64,000 nt of DNA, taken from NCBI GenBank assembly GCA_039594205.1, contig JBCNNW010000003.1, forward strand, positions 58,621 through 122,620. Direction: 5' to 3'. The position numbers were made by a program, and so were the translations under genes. Of this stretch, positions 15,735-23,577 are shown one piece after another (the first letter of the stretch is position 1; each line of letters starts with the position of its first letter). The notes under the pieces were generated by a model, which worked only from the letters and a program-made list of their open reading frames with translations, made no database searches and was not told where the DNA came from. Origin of the DNA: Pseudescherichia sp039594205. Its GTDB lineage: Bacteria; Pseudomonadota; Gammaproteobacteria; Enterobacterales; Enterobacteriaceae.

Positions 15735-17609
15735 TTAAGAAACCAGCAGCTGGTTCATGCGACGGATAAACTGGTTAGGATCCTCCAGCGTGCCGCGCTC
15801 GGCAAACAGGGCCTGATCCAGCAGCAGTTCGATCCACGCCTTAAACTGTGCTTCATCCTGAATATCCGCGGTACGTTTCACCAGTACGTGCTCCGGGTTA
15901 AGTTCAAAGATGTACTTCACTTCCGGTACGGCCTGGCCCGCAGCGGCAAACAGCTTCGCCATCTGGGTGCTCATCTCGTCGTTGTCGGTAGTGACAATCG
16001 CTGGCGTATCGGTCAGGCGATGGGTGAAGCGCACCTCTTTCACGCGGTCGCCCAGCAGGGTTTTTACGCGCTCAACGAACGGCTCAAGGGCTTTTTCAGC
16101 CTCTTTCGCACTCTCGTCTACCTCGTCGTTCAGCTTCTCCAGCGACTCATCGGCTTTCGCCACGGACTGGAAGGATTTGCCGTCAAACTCAGTGAGGTAG
16201 CTCATCATCCACTCGTCGATGCGATCGGAGAGCAGCAGCACTTCGATGCCTTTCTTACGCAGCAGCTCAAGGTGCGGGCTGCTCTTCGCAGCGGCGTAGC
16301 TGTCGGCGGTGATGTAGTAGATCTTCTCCTGGCCCTCTTTCATGCGGGAGACATAGTCCGCCAGCGCCACCGTCTGCTCGGAAGAGTCGGTATGGGTAGA
16401 GGCGAAGCGCAGCAGTTTTGCAATCGCTTCCATGTTGGCGCTATCTTCCGCCGGACCCTCTTTCAGCGCCAGACCAAACTGTTTCCAGAAGCCCTGGTAC
16501 TTCTCGGCGTCATCCTTCGCCAGCTTGTCGAGCATCTGCAGCGCACGTTTAGTCAGCGCACTACGCAGGTTGCGGGTGACAGAGCTGTCCTGCAGGATCT
16601 CACGGGAGACGTTCAGCGGCAGATCGTTGGAGTCGATCAGGCCGCGCACAAAGCGCAGGTAGTTCGGCATGAACTGCTCGGCTTCATCCATGATGAAGAC
16701 GCGCTGAACGTAGAGCTTCAGGCCATGTTTATGATCGCGGTTCCACATATCCCACGGTGCCTGCGCCGGAATATAGAGCAGGCTGGTGTACTCCTGCTTG
16801 CCCTCCACGCGGTTATGGCTCCAGGCCAGCGGATCGGTGAAGTCATGGGCGATGTGCTTGTAGAACTCTTTGTATTCGTCGTCACTGATTTCAGACTTGC
16901 TGCGCGTCCAGAGCGCCTGGGCTTTGTTGATCTTCTCCCAGCTGATGACGGTCTCGCCATCCTGCTCGTCGTGCTTCTCAATCTCTACCGGCAGTGCGAT
17001 ATGATCGGAGTATTTGCTGATGATCGAGCGTACGCGCCAGTCATTGAGGAAGTCATCTTCGCCTTCGCGCAGGTGCAGGGTGATCTCGGTCCCGCGATCC
17101 TCTTTGGTGATATCGGCAACGGTGTAGTCGCCCTCGCCTGCAGACTCCCAGAATACGCCATTCTCTGCGCTGTCGCCCGCCGCGCGGGTGCGCACGGTCA
17201 CTTTATCGGCAACGATAAACGCCGAATAGAAACCAACGCCGAACTGGCCGATCAGCTGGCTATCTTTCGCCTGGTCGGAGCCCATTGATTGTAAAAAGGC
17301 TTTCGTACCGGACTTGGCAATGGTACCCAGATGGTCAATAACCTCATCACGGTTCATACCAATACCGTTGTCGGCGATGGTCAGGGTACGCTGCTCTTTA
17401 TCAAAAGAGACGCGTACGCGTAGCTCACCGTCACCCTCGTACAGCTCGGGTTTTGACAACGCACGGAAGCGCAGCTTGTCTGCCGCATCCGAGGCGTTAG
17501 AGATAAGCTCACGCAGGAAGATCTCTTTGTTGGAGTAGAGAGAATGGATCATCAGATGCAGAAGCTGTTTTACTTCTGACTGGAAGCCGCGTGTTTCTTG
17601 TCCTTTCAT
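15735..17609 (-). CDS. htpG: HtpG, Hsp90-family chaperone
   Basis: A 624-residue Hsp90 homologue identical in length to E. coli HtpG. The GHKL ATPase motifs are in order: SNASDAADKLRF, DNGIGM, and GQFGVGFYSAF in the first 150 residues. A middle domain follows with the catalytic arginine region NVSREILQDS, then a C-terminal dimerisation domain. It is transcribed from a clear sigma-32 promoter 41 bases upstream. A GTTCCCTC/GAGGGAAC hairpin (15690-15721) follows the stop codon. Confidence 0.97.
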   Translation of the reverse strand: MKGQETRGFQSEVKQLLHLMIHSLYSNKEIFLRELISNASDAADKLRFRALSKPELYEGDGELRVRVSFDKEQRTLTIADNGIGMNRDEVIDHLGTIAKSGTKAFLQSMGSDQAKDSQLIGQFGVGFYSAFIVADKVTVRTRAAGDSAENGVFWESAGEGDYTVADITKEDRGTEITLHLREGEDDFLNDWRVRSIISKYSDHIALPVEIEKHDEQDGETVISWEKINKAQALWTRSKSEISDDEYKEFYKHIAHDFTDPLAWSHNRVEGKQEYTSLLYIPAQAPWDMWNRDHKHGLKLYVQRVFIMDEAEQFMPNYLRFVRGLIDSNDLPLNVSREILQDSSVTRNLRSALTKRALQMLDKLAKDDAEKYQGFWKQFGLALKEGPAEDSANMEAIAKLLRFASTHTDSSEQTVALADYVSRMKEGQEKIYYITADSYAAAKSSPHLELLRKKGIEVLLLSDRIDEWMMSYLTEFDGKSFQSVAKADESLEKLNDEVDESAKEAEKALEPFVERVKTLLGDRVKEVRFTHRLTDTPAIVTTDNDEMSTQMAKLFAAAGQAVPEVKYIFELNPEHVLVKRTADIQDEAQFKAWIELLLDQALFAERGTLEDPNQFIRRMNQLLVS

Positions 17610-17649
17610 CGAAAAAATACCTCAACAATGCCATTTGGTGTTGAGGGGA

Positions 17650-17678
17650 AGATGGGGATATGACGCAAGGATTTCAAG
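17650..17678 (-). promoter_or_regulatory. Sigma-32 (heat shock) promoter of htpG
   Basis: Read on the minus strand: CTTGAAA, a 14-base spacer, then CCCCATCT. Both boxes and the spacing fit the RpoH consensus. The -10 box is 41 bases before the htpG start. Confidence 0.9.
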
Positions 17679-17679
17679 C

Positions 17680-17707
17680 GGGGGCAGAAAATTGCCCCCG
17701 TTTTTTT
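17680..17707 (+). terminator. Hairpin with T-run between recR and htpG
   Basis: GGGGGC / GCCCCC with an eight-base loop, then G and seven T on the plus strand. No gene is read on that strand here, so it would stop antisense transcription. On the minus strand the same hairpin follows recR but has no T-run. Confidence 0.5.
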
Positions 17708-18315
17708 CACGAAATGCGGATCTTGTGGCGTCCGGCTAAAGAGTGAGAGAGCGTGGTGCCATCAACCATCTCCAGCTCGCCGCCCACCGGCACGCCGTGG
17801 GCGATGCGGCTGGCATCAACGCCATACTGCCCGCACAGCTCGGCGATGTAGTTGGCGGTCGCCTCCCCTTCCACCGTGGGGTTAGTGGCGAGGATCACCT
17901 CTTTCAACTGCTCACGCTCCAGCCGCTGCTCCAGCCGGTCAAGGCCGATATCGTTCGGGCCAATGCCGTCCAGCGGCGACAGGTGCCCCATCAGCACGAA
18001 GTAGCGGCCAGAGAACTGCCCGGTCTGCTCGATGGCGTAGATGTCCGCAGGACTCTCCACCACGCAGATCTGGCCGTTCTCCTGGCGACGCGGATTCGAG
18101 CAGATGTTACACACCTCCTGCTCGGTGAAGGTACGGCAGTCGGCACAGTGGCCAATCTCCGACATCGCCCGCGTCAGGGCCTGGGCAAGGCGCATCCCGC
18201 CGCTGCGATCGCGCTGCAGAAGCGTAAAGGCCATGCGCTGCGCCGATTTCGGGCCAACGCCCGGCAGGCAGCGCAGGGCTTCCATAAGCTGCGTCAGCAG
18301 CGGACTGGTCTGCAT
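17707..18315 (-). CDS. recR: RecR, recombination mediator
   Basis: RecR acts with RecO and RecF to load RecA on SSB-coated single strands. The 202-residue chain has an N-terminal helix-hairpin-helix (ALRCLPGVGPKSAQRMAFTL), a four-cysteine zinc finger (CADC...CNIC), and a Toprim domain beginning ICVVESPADIYAIE. AAGGGGCCG provides the ribosome site. In E. coli recR sits directly after ybaB; here a toxin-antitoxin pair of about 0.9 kb lies between, so recR may depend on read-through or its own promoter. Confidence 0.96.
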   Translation of the reverse strand: MQTSPLLTQLMEALRCLPGVGPKSAQRMAFTLLQRDRSGGMRLAQALTRAMSEIGHCADCRTFTEQEVCNICSNPRRQENGQICVVESPADIYAIEQTGQFSGRYFVLMGHLSPLDGIGPNDIGLDRLEQRLEREQLKEVILATNPTVEGEATANYIAELCGQYGVDASRIAHGVPVGGELEMVDGTTLSHSLAGRHKIRIS

Positions 18316-18422
18316 CAGAACGGCCCCTTACAAAATTTAAAATTAAACATATCAACCACTTATATTAATTTATGCAGCATCGGATTTAATGGAGCCTAAC
18401 GGCTTACTGAAAGTCCCGATGT

Positions 18423-18782
18423 TTATTGCCCCACCAAACTTTCGAGGGGAATACCAAATTGAGCATGAAGCTTTCTAATCATAGGCAACGTTAAATTACG
18501 TTTACGATTAAGAATTTCATAGACGCGATTAGATTTACCTATTGCAGACTCCAGATCGCCTACGCTTAACCCCTGCTGTTCCATTCTGAATTTAATCGCT
18601 TCAATGGGATCGGGCGGAGCGATAGGGTGGTGCTTCTTCTCATACTCTTCTATAAGAAGGCACATCACTTCAAAAAAATCCCCTTCCGGTGTATTTATTA
18701 AGGGTTCGTCATCGAACATGGGTGCGACAGCTTTTAAAGCAGCTTCGTAATCCTGTTCGTTTTTGATGAGTTTAATTTGCAT
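18423..18782 (-). CDS. higA: HigA-type antitoxin (HTH domain)
   Basis: A 119-residue protein with an N-terminal toxin-binding region and a C-terminal helix-turn-helix (FRMEQQGLSVGDLESAIGKS then NRVYEILNRKRNLTLPMIRK), like E. coli HigA/YgjM. It begins five bases after the toxin gene, which comes first in the operon as usual for higBA. It should neutralise HigB and repress the operon through the palindromes at 19102-19147. Confidence 0.85.
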   Translation of the reverse strand: MQIKLIKNEQDYEAALKAVAPMFDDEPLINTPEGDFFEVMCLLIEEYEKKHHPIAPPDPIEAIKFRMEQQGLSVGDLESAIGKSNRVYEILNRKRNLTLPMIRKLHAQFGIPLESLVGQ

Positions 18783-18787
18783 CTTAC

Positions 18788-19090
18788 TTACCCCCGTTCA
18801 ACACTTTCTGCATTGATGGCATCGTACTCTTTATGTGTTCCAATAAATTTCACGTATACCCATCCTCGCAGATAGGCAATGGAGACGATTAAGCGGTAAT
18901 CGTTTCCCTTAATGTTAAAAACCACCCGCCTGTTTTTAAGGATGCTGGCATTTCGGTACTGAGCCTTGATGTCGGCTGGTGTTTTCCATTCAGCCTGCAA
19001 AACTTCATCATGCCACGCTTTAAGCGACTGCTCTGCATCAGGGTATACCGCCCAAAACTCCTTCAGCGTTTTAACGGATATGATTTTCAT
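18788..19090 (-). CDS. higB: HigB-type toxin (mRNA interferase)
   Basis: A 100-residue protein of the HigB_toxin family (E. coli YgjN/HigB type). Matching segments include ILKNRRVVFNIKGNDYRLIV (strand-rich core with conserved N, R and Y) and the C-terminal KFIGTHKEYDAI, which matches the THKEYD motif of HigB. Such toxins cleave mRNA at the ribosome. Together with HigA it forms a complete two-gene module inserted between ybaB and recR; no frameshift is seen. Confidence 0.88.
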   Translation of the reverse strand: MKIISVKTLKEFWAVYPDAEQSLKAWHDEVLQAEWKTPADIKAQYRNASILKNRRVVFNIKGNDYRLIVSIAYLRGWVYVKFIGTHKEYDAINAESVERG

Positions 19091-19101
19091 AGCACCACTC
19101 T

Positions 19102-19147
19102 AGTCCCATGATGGGACTTTAGCAAATATTATCCCATCATGGGACTA
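19102..19147. promoter_or_regulatory. Paired palindromic operator of higBA
   Basis: Two palindromes with the half-site ATGGGACT lie 12-57 bases upstream of higB: AGTCCCATGATGGGACT at 19102-19118 and ATCCCATCATGGGACT at 19131-19146. Their centres are about 28 bases apart. Such pairs are typical HigA autorepression sites. Binding is inferred. Confidence 0.7.
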
Positions 19148-19212
19148 AGAGAACACTGGAAATGAGTGGAGGTAGGGTAGTTAAAATTGGGTGATTTTGA
19201 TTGACTTATGAT

Positions 19213-19272
19213 GCGCTACGCTCACTCTTGAGTCCTGTCTGGCTGACAGGACTTTTTAAGATCGCGTAGCGC
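19213..19272. repeat. Nested inverted repeat with terminator-like core
   Basis: An outer nine-base pair GCGCTACGC (19213) / GCGTAGCGC (19264) encloses an inner hairpin AGTCCTGTC / GACAGGACT with a five-base loop (19231-19253) followed by TTTTT on the plus strand. It lies between the higBA operator and the ybaB stop. No plus-strand gene ends here. Confidence 0.6.
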
Positions 19273-19298
19273 TAATAATGGCTAACTACACAAAGCCA

Positions 19299-19631
19299 TT
19301 AGAACGGCATCTTAAAGCCTGGCGGCAGCTGCATACCGGAGGAGACGCCCGCCATCTTCTCTTTCTGAGTCTCTTCAATACGGCGCGCCGCATCGTTGAA
19401 GGCCGCCGCAACGAGATCTTCCAGCATATCTTTGTCGTCTTCCAGCAGGCTTGGGTCAATCTCCACGCGACGGCAGTTGTGTGCGCCGTTGATGGTGACC
19501 TTCACCAGACCTGCGCCGGATTCACCGGTGACTTCCAGCTTCGCAATCTCTTCCTGCATCTGCTGCATCTTTTCTTGCATCTGCTGGGCCTGTTTCATCA
19601 GGTTACCCAGACCGCCTTTACCACCAAACAT
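19299..19631 (-). CDS. ybaB: YbaB, nucleoid-associated protein
   Basis: A 110-residue YbaB/EbfC family protein, one glycine longer than the E. coli form. It forms dimers that bind DNA; the exact role is unsettled. NLMKQAQQMQEKMQQMQEEI is the helical arm, and the central KVTINGAHNCRRVEIDPSLL and C-terminal MQLPPGFKMPF are diagnostic. It lies 53 bases after dnaX on the same strand and is probably cotranscribed with it. Confidence 0.95.
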   Translation of the reverse strand: MFGGKGGLGNLMKQAQQMQEKMQQMQEEIAKLEVTGESGAGLVKVTINGAHNCRRVEIDPSLLEDDKDMLEDLVAAAFNDAARRIEETQKEKMAGVSSGMQLPPGFKMPF

Positions 19632-19684
19632 AGGCTTCTCTCTTCATTCACGTTAAAAATGACAATCGTAAGTCAAACTTACGA

Positions 19685-21613
19685 TCAAATAGGGCGAATG
19701 CTCTCTTCATCCAGATCCGCATCGAAAAACCGTTGCAGAGTCTGGATGTTGCTATCCGCAATAATCGACTCGCGCGCCTGCGCAAGCATCTCTTCGTAAA
19801 TCGCCTGACGCCACTCCAGCGGAGTGCGCATCGCGGGATTATCATCTTCAATGATAGACACTTCAACCGCTGAACCGTACAGGGTGTTAAGTGCTTCACC
19901 TAAAACTCTTAACGTCCCGGCCGAATTAAGGTGCCGCTGAGTAGTGCGCAGATGCAGGCAGATACGGTTATCCTCCTGCTCTCGCCACGCGTTTAGCGCC
20001 ACCTGTTCAACCAGCTTGGGCAGGCTGAGCCGACTCACCTCTGCCGCCCACGGGTCACGCTTGATGGCCTCTTCGGCGAGCTTTTGCGCCAGCTCCGGCG
20101 TCCGCTCATGCTCCAGGGCCTTCTTCAGCGCCTTCGGCGTGGCCACCTCCTCTTTTACCTCTTCGGTAACCAGGGTGGTTTTCCAGCGGTAGGCCTCTTT
20201 TTTTACCGGCGCCTGCTGCTGGGCTGCGGCGGCCGGACGCGTCTGCACGCGCTCGGTGACCGATGCCAGCCGCTCAAGCGCAGCGTTATTCACCGGCCGC
20301 GTGCGGGTTGCCGCTGCCGGTTCACTCTTTTTTGCTTTGGTCGCTCCCTGAGCACGCTGCAGCTGACTGCGGGCGGCCAGCACCTGGCTGGTGGTGTCCG
20401 ACAGCGGCGCATCGCTACGCGGCACAGCAGGGGGTGGCGATGGCGGCACCTGCTCGGGGGTTAGCACCGCCGTGGGTGCCACAGGAGAGAAGTCCTGTGC
20501 CGGCACGCTCGGCTCCGGCAGCGGCATACGCGGATGGAACGCCAGCGCACGCAGCAGGGTCATCTCAATGCCCATCCGCCTGTCAGGCGCAAACGGCAGC
20601 TCTTTACGGCCAATCAGCATGGTCTGGTAGTAGAGCTGGACGTCGCCCGGCGGCACGGTACGTGCCAGTTCGCGCAGGCGCTGCTCAATAGCGGCCATAT
20701 CGCTGCCGAGCGCGGAGGGCGAGAGCTGTACCATCGCGATGCGGTGCAGCAGGGTCTGCATCTCAACCAGCAGCGCCTCCCACTCCACCCCGCGGGTAGC
20801 GGCCTCGTTAACCAGCGACATTACGCGTTCGCCGTTGGCCTCTACCAGCGCCTCAATCAGCGACAGCGCCTGGTCGTCATCCAGCGTGCCGAGCATCTGG
20901 CTCACCGCCTGGGCAGTAAGCTGACCGTCACCGCTGGCAATCGCCTGATCGGTCAGGCTGAGAGCGTCGCGCAGGCTACCGTCGGCGGCGCGGGCCAGCA
21001 GCTGTAGAGCACGCGGCTCGTGATGGATCTTCTCTTCGTCGAGAATATGCTCAAGCTGCTGACGGATCTGCTCCACGTCCAGCGCCTTGAGATGAAACTG
21101 CAGGCAGCGGGAGAGGATGGTCACCGGTAGCTTCTGCGGATCGGTGGTCGCCAGCAGGAACTTGACGTGCGCCGGCGGCTCCTCAAGGGTCTTCAGCAGG
21201 GCGTTAAAGCTGTGGCGCGACAGCATATGCACTTCGTCTATCAGATAGACTTTGAAGCGGCCACGGGCTGGCGCGTACTGGACGTTATCCAGCAGATCGC
21301 GGGTATCCTCAACTTTGGTACGCGAGGCGGCGTCGATCTCAATCAGATCGACAAAGCGCCCTTGCTCAATTTCGCGGCAGTTATCGCACACGCCGCACGG
21401 CGTTGCGGTGATACCGGTCTCGCAGTTCAGCCCCTTCGCCAGCAAACGGGCAATAGAGGTTTTTCCGACGCCGCGGGTGCCGGAAAAGAGGTACGCATGG
21501 TGAATGCGTCCTAACGATAAGCCGTTCGCCAGTGCAGTCAGCACATGCTCCTGACCGACGACGTCAGCAAAAGTTTGTGGTCGCCACTTACGGGCTAAGA
21601 CCTGATAACTCAT
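19685..21613 (-). CDS. dnaX: DnaX, DNA polymerase III clamp loader tau (and gamma)
   Basis: The full frame gives tau, 642 residues. The AAA+ module has Walker A GTRGVGKTS, a four-cysteine zinc motif (CETGITATPCGVCDNC), Walker B LIDEVHML and the sensor-1 region LATTDPQKLPVTILSRC. A Pro/Ala-rich linker from about residue 370 leads to the tau-specific C-terminal domains that hold DnaB and the polymerase. A conserved slippery site after codon 427 should yield the shorter gamma (about 430 residues). Order dnaX-ybaB follows E. coli. Confidence 0.97.
   Translation of the reverse strand: MSYQVLARKWRPQTFADVVGQEHVLTALANGLSLGRIHHAYLFSGTRGVGKTSIARLLAKGLNCETGITATPCGVCDNCREIEQGRFVDLIEIDAASRTKVEDTRDLLDNVQYAPARGRFKVYLIDEVHMLSRHSFNALLKTLEEPPAHVKFLLATTDPQKLPVTILSRCLQFHLKALDVEQIRQQLEHILDEEKIHHEPRALQLLARAADGSLRDALSLTDQAIASGDGQLTAQAVSQMLGTLDDDQALSLIEALVEANGERVMSLVNEAATRGVEWEALLVEMQTLLHRIAMVQLSPSALGSDMAAIEQRLRELARTVPPGDVQLYYQTMLIGRKELPFAPDRRMGIEMTLLRALAFHPRMPLPEPSVPAQDFSPVAPTAVLTPEQVPPSPPPAVPRSDAPLSDTTSQVLAARSQLQRAQGATKAKKSEPAAATRTRPVNNAALERLASVTERVQTRPAAAAQQQAPVKKEAYRWKTTLVTEEVKEEVATPKALKKALEHERTPELAQKLAEEAIKRDPWAAEVSRLSLPKLVEQVALNAWREQEDNRICLHLRTTQRHLNSAGTLRVLGEALNTLYGSAVEVSIIEDDNPAMRTPLEWRQAIYEEMLAQARESIIADSNIQTLQRFFDADLDEESIRPI
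20292..20349 (-). promoter_or_regulatory. Programmed -1 frameshift site in dnaX
   Basis: On the minus strand, in order: an internal Shine-Dalgarno AGGGAG (20344-20349), the slippery heptamer A-AAA-AAG (20327-20333), and a downstream stem ACCGGC/GCCGGT (20292-20321). After the shift the ribosome meets TGA at 20322-20324, one codon past the heptamer, giving gamma. All three elements match the known E. coli signal. Confidence 0.9.
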
Positions 21614-21707
21614 GGGCAGGCTCTGGAACGCTGGAAGGTGGATATACGAGGGGCAATGCTACCACAGCCTCGCCCTAACAGCGAGACTGTGTACTGACGG
21701 ATGGCAA

Positions 21708-22259
21708 TCAGTGGCCGGGGAACGACACCAGGCTGTAGCAGGTGATGCCCTGCTTCGCGAGACGCTCTTCGCCACCGATATCAAACAGATTGATAATAAA
21801 GGCGGCGTCGGTCACTTCCCCACCCAGACGGCGGATCAGCTTCACGGTGGCCTCAATGGTGCCGCCGGTGGCCAGCAGATCGTCCACCACCAGCACCTTA
21901 TCGCCCGGCTTGATGGCATCAACGTGGATCTCTAACTGATCGGTGCCGTACTCCAGCTCATAGCTCTCGGCGATGGTTTCACGCGGAAGCTTGCGCGGCT
22001 TACGCACCGGCACAAAGCCGACGCCCAGCGCCAGGGCGACTGGCGCGCCAAACAGGAAGCCACGGGCTTCGGTACCGACCACTTTGGTAATGCCTGCGTC
22101 TTTGAAACGCGCGACCAGCAGTTCAATGCTGAGAGCATACGCTTTCGGATCTTCCAGCAAACTGGTGACATCCCGGAAAAGGATCCCCGGTTTCGGATAG
22201 TCCTGAATGCTTTTAATGCTGTCTTTTAAATACTCAAGCTGCTGCGCAGTTGCTGTCAT
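21708..22259 (-). CDS. apt: Apt, adenine phosphoribosyltransferase
   Basis: A 183-residue type I phosphoribosyltransferase making AMP from adenine and PRPP. The PRPP-binding signature is VLVVDDLLATGGT, and the N-terminal region has GILFRDVTSLLEDPKAYALS. Length equals the E. coli enzyme. It lies 94 bases upstream of dnaX on the same strand. Confidence 0.97.
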   Translation of the reverse strand: MTATAQQLEYLKDSIKSIQDYPKPGILFRDVTSLLEDPKAYALSIELLVARFKDAGITKVVGTEARGFLFGAPVALALGVGFVPVRKPRKLPRETIAESYELEYGTDQLEIHVDAIKPGDKVLVVDDLLATGGTIEATVKLIRRLGGEVTDAAFIINLFDIGGEERLAKQGITCYSLVSFPGH

Positions 22260-22409
22260 GGATTTTTTGCCTGCTAGAAACGGTCATACTCACTGCACGC
22301 TTTGGTGGTTAATGTAACTATTGTTTAACATTTAACCAAAGGTGCCCGTGCTCGAAAACGGTCGAATGTACTGGCAGAACGGGACAAATGCAATAAGCTT
22401 GAGTGCGCT

Positions 22410-22799
22410 TTACTGCTTTTGTTGCTTTTCATCAACGCCCTTTGCAACCACCGGGATGCGCCACATAAATATCAGCAGGCAGGCGAGGATCGCCAGCAGC
22501 AGAAAACGGACCCACAGCAGCTTAACCAGCCAGAGTGAAATTGCGAACGTCAGCAGAATGAGCGCGATAGCCCGGGGTTTGGCGCCGGGGGGCATCGCGC
22601 GGTACTGCTGCCAGTGGCGAAGATAGCTGCCAAACCAGGAGCGATAGAGCAGCCAGGCGTGAAAACGGGGCGAGGATCGGGCAAAGCACCAGGCGGCTAA
22701 CAGAATAAAGGGCGTGGTGGGCAACACCGGCAGCACTACACCGAGCGTGCCGAGCGCCACCGCCAGCCAGCCGATGATAATTAACAGAGTACGTTGCAT
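22410..22799 (-). CDS. ybaN: YbaN, DUF454 inner membrane protein
   Basis: A 129-residue small membrane protein with four hydrophobic segments. The start QRTLLIIIGWLAVALGTLGV and VLPVLPTTPFILLAAWCFAR are the DUF454 signature and match E. coli YbaN. No function is established. It is divergent from priC, as in E. coli. Confidence 0.92.
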   Translation of the reverse strand: MQRTLLIIIGWLAVALGTLGVVLPVLPTTPFILLAAWCFARSSPRFHAWLLYRSWFGSYLRHWQQYRAMPPGAKPRAIALILLTFAISLWLVKLLWVRFLLLAILACLLIFMWRIPVVAKGVDEKQQKQ

Positions 22800-22865
22800 A
22801 ATAGGATCGTTATCGGGCTTTTTGGCTAATGTAACATAGCCCTGATGAATACAGGGGAGAGATTG

Positions 22866-23393
22866 TTGAAAACGGCTTTGCTTTTAGATTCACTGGAAAA
22901 ACAGCTCGCTTCCCTGCGTGAGCGGGCTGCACCGCTGGCACACCACGCTACCGTCAGCGCACGCTTTGATCGCCATCTGTTTCAAACCCGCAGCACGTTA
23001 ATGCGCGCCTGTCTGGACGAGGTTGACCATAATCTCGCCGCGCTGCGCCACGCGGTGGATGCCGGACAGCTGCCGCAGGTGGCCTGGCTGGCGGAACATC
23101 TCTCGTCACAGCTTGCCGCCCTTACCCGGGAAACGGCCACCTGGTCGCTACGGGAGTGGGACAGCGCCTCGCCGGGGGTGACCAAATGGCAGCGCAAGCG
23201 ACTACAGCATCAGCAGTACGAGCGCCGCCTGCAGGAGATGAAACGGGCGCGCGAGCTGCTGCTCGCCAGAGCTACCGGCTTTGAGGAGCAGCAAACGCTA
23301 CAGCGCGACGTCGTGGCGCTGGAGGGCAGACTGGCACGCTGCCGCCATGCGCTGACGCGGATTGAGAATGTACTGGCCCGGTTAACCCGCTAA
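22866..23393 (+). CDS. priC: PriC, primosomal replication protein N''
   Basis: PriC helps reload DnaB at stalled forks, binding SSB and DNA. The all-helical 175-residue chain contains SARFDRHLFQTR, WSLREWDSASPGVTKWQRKR and a basic C-terminus. An in-frame ATG exists at 22845. TTG at 22866, six bases after AGGGGAG, is preferred because it aligns with the E. coli start (KTALLL) and gives exactly the E. coli length. Confidence 0.9.
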   Translation: MKTALLLDSLEKQLASLRERAAPLAHHATVSARFDRHLFQTRSTLMRACLDEVDHNLAALRHAVDAGQLPQVAWLAEHLSSQLAALTRETATWSLREWDSASPGVTKWQRKRLQHQQYERRLQEMKRARELLLARATGFEEQQTLQRDVVALEGRLARCRHALTRIENVLARLTR

Positions 23394-23412
23394 GAAATCA
23401 TCAGGAGTAAAT

Positions 23413-23571
23413 ATGTCGCTGGAAAATGCGCCGGAAGAGGTCAAGCTGGCGGTAGATCTGATTATGCTGCTGGAGGAGCACGCTATCGCACCGGAGACGG
23501 TGCTGAAGGCGCTGGAGATAGTAAAGCGGGACTTCGAGAAAAAAGTCCCGCTGCAGGATACGCGCTCTTAA
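23413..23571 (+). CDS. ybaM: YbaM, DUF2496 small protein
   Basis: A 52-residue protein starting MSLENAPEEVKLAVDLIMLL and continuing with VLKALEIVKRDFEKK, clearly the E. coli YbaM family. It follows priC by 19 bases with a CAGGAG ribosome site and is probably cotranscribed. Its stop codon is seven bases from the convergent mscK stop. Function unknown. Confidence 0.92.
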   Translation: MSLENAPEEVKLAVDLIMLLEEHAIAPETVLKALEIVKRDFEKKVPLQDTRS

Positions 23572-23577
23572 ACGTTA

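Noticed and set aside
15888..17288. 466-codon open frame antisense to htpG
   Set aside because: Same reason: an antisense shadow of an intact, highly conserved gene.
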